Assembly (NCBI GenBank): GCA_051453625.1
Contig: JBOZIK010000001.1
Location: 225,689,582-225,753,581 of the forward strand
Length of the DNA: 64,000 bases
Direction: 5' to 3'
Source of the DNA: Welwitschia mirabilis
Lineage: Eukaryota; Gnetophyta; Gnetopsida; Welwitschiales
Shown here in pieces: positions 59,861 to 64,000 of the stretch (positions within the stretch are counted from its first letter, which is position 1; each line of letters begins with the position of its first letter). The notes beneath the pieces were generated by a model, which saw only the letters and a program-made list of their open reading frames with translations, was not told where the DNA came from and searched no databases. Both the position numbers and the translations under genes were made by a program.

Positions 59861-59935
59861 GAAAAAAAATAAAGAGAGAGAGAGAAAAAAAAGAGAAGAG
59901 AAGAGAGGAGGAAATATAGCAAGAAAAGAAATAAC
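59852..59935 (+). repeat. Purine-rich tract with GA and GAGAA runs
   Basis: About 80 bases almost purely A and G on the + strand, including gagagagagaga and agaagagaagagagg. Homopurine tracts of this kind can adopt triplex (H-DNA) structure. Confidence 0.85.
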
Positions 59936-60026
59936 GACCATTCTCTTTCATGTTATATGTCAAAACATGATCCTCATAATGTCCCATCACAAGCACACCA
60001 TGGCAAATATTCCTAAGATAGGCCTT

Positions 60027-60149
60027 NNNNNNNNNNNNNNNNNNNNNNNNNNNNNNNNNNNNNNNNNNNNNNNNNNNNNNNNNNNNNNNNNNNNNNNNNN
60101 NNNNNNNNNNNNNNNNNNNNNNNNNNNNNNNNNNNNNNNNNNNNNNNNN
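60027..60149. other. Assembly gap (123 N)
   Basis: Inside the LARD-like element. The flanks do not repeat each other. Confidence 0.99.
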
Positions 60150-61699
60150 GAGGTTATGAGATCAGTGATGTCCTTGGTATCATTAGAGGAATTGCTTATT
60201 TTCTTGACTTATTTTATTTACTTATTATAATACTTCTATATGATCACTTTAATTTTTTATATTATAGTGTTATTTTTAGATGATAGCTTATAAGTTTCTA
60301 TTGTAACAGCTTTTTATCTTATCATTCATTACTTAATAACATTAGACATACTTAACATCATCATAATCATTGCCTTTTCAAGTGGAACTTTATGAATTTT
60401 TACATTATGTCATGCATCATTATCAGATGATTTTATGATTTTTACCAAGGACTTTGCTAGGATGGAATTTTTGGTAGGTAAACAATCCTCTTCATGTTCC
60501 TAGTTGTCCATTTTTAATTTTGTTTTTCTTAATTGTTTTATTTGGATCTTTTAAAGTCATTTACATATATTTTTCCACAAAATAATTTGGACTTGATTAT
60601 TTGGTAGTTTTCTAGTTGTATTTTTATTTTCACTCATAGTTTTTATTTATAAGGGTTGTTTTTCTTTTAAATCACTTTAAATTGATGCATTCCTTTCACT
60701 TTGATTGATGTGTTCCTTTTATTTTATGCTAATATTTTTGTATTTCTTTACTTTTGGTTTTGCATACATTTACTTAAAAAATCTTGAATAGTCATTGAGT
60801 TTGGATATATTTGAGGAGTTCCTTTTAGCATTACTTCATTTTACTTAATGCATTATTAGAGTCTCATAAGTCTCTCTCCCCATGATCAAGTTTTTATAAA
60901 TACTTATTTACTTTTTAAATTCCTTTTATCTTTCTACTACTTTTAACTTCTTGCTTTTTTTCAAATGTTTTTGAATTTTTTTCTAATCTATTTGAATGTC
61001 TTATTTGATCACTGTCATCCCATGTCTATTGTTCCCATACTAGATAGAACGATAGCCATTCTTTTTATTCTGTGCAATCTGAGATGTCTTGCTTCACTTG
61101 TTGGAAGGAAGGTGGGACAGACACCTCTCTGAGGTTTCTTTGTGAGATATTAAGAAAAAAATTATAAATCTCAATTTAAAAGGATCATTTTCATATGAGT
61201 TATTTAGATATGATTTTAATTTCATGGACTTTATTTAGTAATAGCACTGTAGCACATTCACAGACTTTTCTTATAGCTATGTTTTAGATTGTCTAAAGGA
61301 AAAATTCTATATTTACTCTTGTACCTTACCCCTTATAGAAAACATTAATGAACTTTTCATGCATCATTTTTTGAAATTATTATTACTTAAGTTTTACACA
61401 TTTGTTTTACCATTACTTTCTCGAATTGTGCATATACATTATCACTTTTTTCAAGTATTCATTATTACATTTTAAAATTTATTTATGTGTATGACATTCA
61501 TTCATTTTATTGTGATGTGTTTAAGTAGGGGGCTTATGAATACATCAGTAATTATATTAGTTAATAAATTTTTATTGTCTATTCTTAGATGATAAAATAA
61601 ATTCCATTTTTCTAGTTGATGATTATCTTAGTCAAATCAACTCACAATATAGTTGATTGCTCGCTTTATCAGGGAATGATAAGGCTAAGTAATAGGATA

Positions 61700-63216
61700 T
61701 GTTGAAATGCCAATTTGTAGGAATTTGATGGTGTATTTGGAGTACTTTTGTAGGATATTTATATAGGTTTGGATGTAATTCTGATGATTATAAATATTCT
61801 ATGGGATGATCATGGAAATACATAATTCTTGGCATAATTAGAGGCATTTCAGACATGTTCTAGTACTTAGTATGTTGGAGGAAGATTAATGATGAAAAAG
61901 NNNNNNNNNNNNNNNNNNNNNNNNNNNNNNNNNNNNNNNNNNNNNNNNNNNNNNNNNNNNNNNNNNNNNNNNNNNNNNNNNNNNNNNNNNNNNNNNNNNN
62001 ATGTAACTCTTGGCATAATTTGAGGCATTTCAGACATGTTCTAGTACTTAGTATGTTGGAGGAAGATTAATGATGAAAAAGGCTAATTCACTTTACCTAG
62101 AGAGCTTTGAAACAGTGTCATCCCTACTATCATCCCTACGATAGACAGGATGACAACACTGTATTATCATATTGTGATAGTAATGTGGATTAAAGCTTGA
62201 AGCCAATAAAGCATTTTTTCTAAGGAGCTGTCCTACCAATTGTCATCTCCACGACATGAGGAATGACCACACAGTTGGAGCCAACTGTGGGATCAATTAT
62301 GGAGCTGAAAGCTAATGATCTATTTGTTATTATAGGGCATCATCACTAGTGTCATCTGCACGATAGTCAAGATGAAAACTCCTTTGTATAAGGAGGACTA
62401 AATTATCTTATAACAGAATCATGTACGTCACTTGGGTTACTAGGGTTTCTTCTCTAAATTCTAGGGTTATGGTTCTAGAACTTTCAATGTAAAACTATAA
62501 GTACCCCTCTTGTTCTTACTTATAATTTATCTTTTGTACCCGATGTTCTTATGATAGAAGACTAAAGGACAAGAGGTCCATCCAGTAGCTATAGAGAAAA
62601 GTCACCTTAGTATTATTCTGAGTATCCTCTATTAAGGAGCTACTACTTTGTTGTAAGTGAATGTAAAGTTATATGAATTAATATAATTACTCTCTTTACT
62701 CAAATTCTATTTATGTCCCTTATGATTTAAGTTGGTTATATCTAGTGATAGTTTTGTAATTTATTTAGATCATAAGGAAAACTTTATCAAGGTTGATTCT
62801 ATTAGTTTTAGATTTGCATTATTATTTTATTTTCATTCCAAATTGAATTCCATATTATATTTGGTATATCTCATAGTTCACATTGATTAGAATTAAGCAA
62901 AGTACTCTTCTTAATTGATTTAAATTATAGAGAGCTAGTTCTTGTGACAGGAGAATTAGGTTCTAATAGAATCCATTTTAATTTCATTTGCATTTCATCT
63001 TCATCCACCTTGCATTTAATTTTACATTGTTATTTATTTTCAGTTATTAAAACATAAAAATATTAAAAATACCTTTGTAAATCACTTTTTTAATTTTGAA
63101 CCTAGTGCATTTTTTGGGATGAACTCCAGTCTATACTAGCATGTGTTTTATAAAAGTAATTTGATTTAAAATTTTACCTAAAGAACTCTAGGATTACATA
63201 AATTCATACTACAACA
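61700..63216 (+). repeat. 3' LTR (1517 bp as assembled, about 1336 bp net)
   Basis: Starts tgttgaaatgccaatttgta and ends tactacaaca, then target-site duplication tccat. Length exceeds the 5' LTR by the 100-N gap plus a duplicated 81-bp stretch. Confidence 0.88.
61820..62081. other. 81-bp duplication across a 100-N gap (probable assembly artefact)
   Basis: 61820-61900 and 62001-62081 are the same sequence (cttggcataatt, agacatgttctagtactta, gatgaaaaag) with four differences clustered at the left. The 5' LTR has it once. The contig ends therefore probably overlap. Confidence 0.85.
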
Positions 63217-63221
63217 TCCAT

Positions 63222-64000
63222 ATAAAGAATTTTTATTCCTATTCACTTTACACCGTAACATCCTCTTCCTTCTCCCTCATGAGCTTCCTTTAAAATTTCT
63301 TTTTGTAAGTTTTCCTCTATGCATCTTTTAACGACATGATCTTTGCATTCTTTAAATAACATTCTATCATGTCAAATATAATATCTAGACTCCCTTAATA
63401 ATATTTTACTTTCATAATAAGTCATAAAATAGGGTAATATTTTATTTAAAAGAAAATTGGCAATGTCAGCATACCACATATTTGTGGTTATCTGAAAAAT
63501 GTATTCATCAGGAAACTCATCTCTTATGTTGAACTGCTCTTTATCTAGAAACTCTAACCTTGATAAGTAATCTGCTCTTACATTATTTGTTTCTTTCCTA
63601 TTAATGATTTTTAAATTAAACTCTTTCATTAATAATATCCATCACATAATTCTCAAGTTTGATTCTTTCTTATTCATTAGAAATCTAATGGCACTATGGT
63701 CAGTATGAACTTTTACTTCATAATCTAAATATAATATCTGAATTTTTCTAATACCATTACCAATTCTAGTAATTCTTTCTCCATTACTTTATCATTTTGA
63801 TGAGTTGGTTGAAATTCTTACTGATGTAAGAAATGGCATAGGGTTTATTGTCTTTGTCTTTTTGTTTTAAAACTGCTCCTATAACACATTTAGATGCATC
63901 TATCAAAATGTGCATGAAATGGTCTTGTCAATTTAGCCCTTATAGAATAGGTGCTAATAAAAGTTTATCTTTTAAGATTTGATAGGCATCTTAACATTCT
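63222..64000 (-). pseudogene. Ty3-gypsy RT-RNase H and linker pseudogene (5' part of the split pol)
   Basis: The minus strand from the window end reads ILIDASKCVIGAVLKQKDKD, KPYAISYI (RNase H start, with the catalytic D of DAS), then EVKVHTDHSAIRFLMNKKES (HTDH block), WILLMKEFNLKIINRKET, NNVRADYLSRLEF (the N.VAD.LSR motif), and the linker FNIRDEFPDEYIF, WYADIANFLLNKILP. It continues KRCIEENLQKEILKEAHEGE toward the integrase zinc-binding domain, where the inserted element interrupts it at 63221. 63372-63629 is an open stretch of 85 codons. Stops and frameshifts elsewhere. The RT proper lies beyond the window. Confidence 0.92.

Larger units (their letters stand above)
58091..61699 (+). other. 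Non-coding interior of the LARD-like element
   Basis: T-rich, with no pol motifs. It holds two gaps (59402-59795 and 60027-60149), a purine-only tract, and one copy of the dyad motif near 61013. No clear polypurine tract precedes the 3' LTR (aaggctaagtaatagga is the closest). Confidence 0.6.
54851..63216 (+). mobile_element. Large LTR retrotransposon without pol (LARD/TR-GAG-like), nested in gypsy pol
   Basis: Two LTRs of about 1.34 kb (54851-56190, 61700-63216 including gap and duplication) flank 5.5 kb. Right after the left LTR is a decayed tRNA-Asp-type PBS. Flanking bases ttcat (54846-54850) and tccat (63217-63221) form a 5-bp target-site duplication with one C/T change. They split a minus-strand gypsy pol frame that can be followed on both sides. 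The interior has a gag-like acidic ORF and long T-rich, non-coding sequence. No protease, RT or integrase motif was seen on either strand, although 0.5 kb is hidden in gaps. It was therefore non-autonomous or lost pol. Confidence 0.88.

Noticed and set aside
1-64000. CRISPR arrays, prokaryotic operons, organelle insertions, rRNA or clear tRNA genes
   Set aside because: Nothing with the required repeat spacing, gene order or secondary structure was seen on either strand.

Overview
The window is about 64 kb of AT-rich plant nuclear DNA, most likely from a flowering plant. The evidence is the mix of plant LINE, Ty1-copia, Ty3-gypsy and CACTA remnants, plus fragments of plant housekeeping genes with GT-AG introns. 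I see no intact host gene, tRNA, rRNA or CRISPR array. Nearly everything is nested, decayed transposable-element sequence. In-frame stops and changed binding sites are mostly C-to-T or G-to-A, as expected in long-methylated heterochromatin. Ten runs of N interrupt the assembly, and several lie inside repeats. All protein-family calls were made by eye from motifs, without database searches.

Layout: 1-2426, 3' part of a LINE (+). 4424-13741, a decayed CACTA (En/Spm) element on the minus strand: TNPA-like, DUF4216, DUF4218/TNP2 C-terminus, and a TNP2 N-terminus present as three tandem copies. A 2.3-kb TRIM-like LTR element (6211-8505, TSD atttt) sits inside it. 16990-20608, the 5' part of a minus-strand gypsy-like element (LTR, tRNA-Asp-type primer site, gag-like ORF with a 21-bp heptad repeat). 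20609-34110, a 13.5-kb element with CACTA-type inverted ends and no recognised transposase. It carries fragments of at least five unrelated host genes, all in the + orientation: eIF3c, DNA topoisomerase II, a class I alpha-mannosidase, a 2-oxoglutarate dioxygenase and a PIP5 kinase. 37877-44195, a structurally complete but dead Ty1-copia element with perfect TSD agaaa. 44380-46662, a second LINE remnant. 47183-48150, a retroposed-looking segment with a DnaJ J-domain fragment. 48151-53599, mostly featureless, with a degenerate tandem repeat. 53600-64000, a minus-strand gypsy pol pseudogene split in two by an 8.4-kb LTR element without pol (54851-63216).

The most interesting part is the multi-gene capture element at 20609-34110. 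The captured pieces keep introns and splice sites, so they were taken from genomic DNA rather than mRNA. Their shared orientation would allow one chimeric transcript. The pieces are now full of stops, so an RNA-level role (siRNA source against parental genes, or chimeric non-coding RNA) is more plausible than protein function. That role is inference only.
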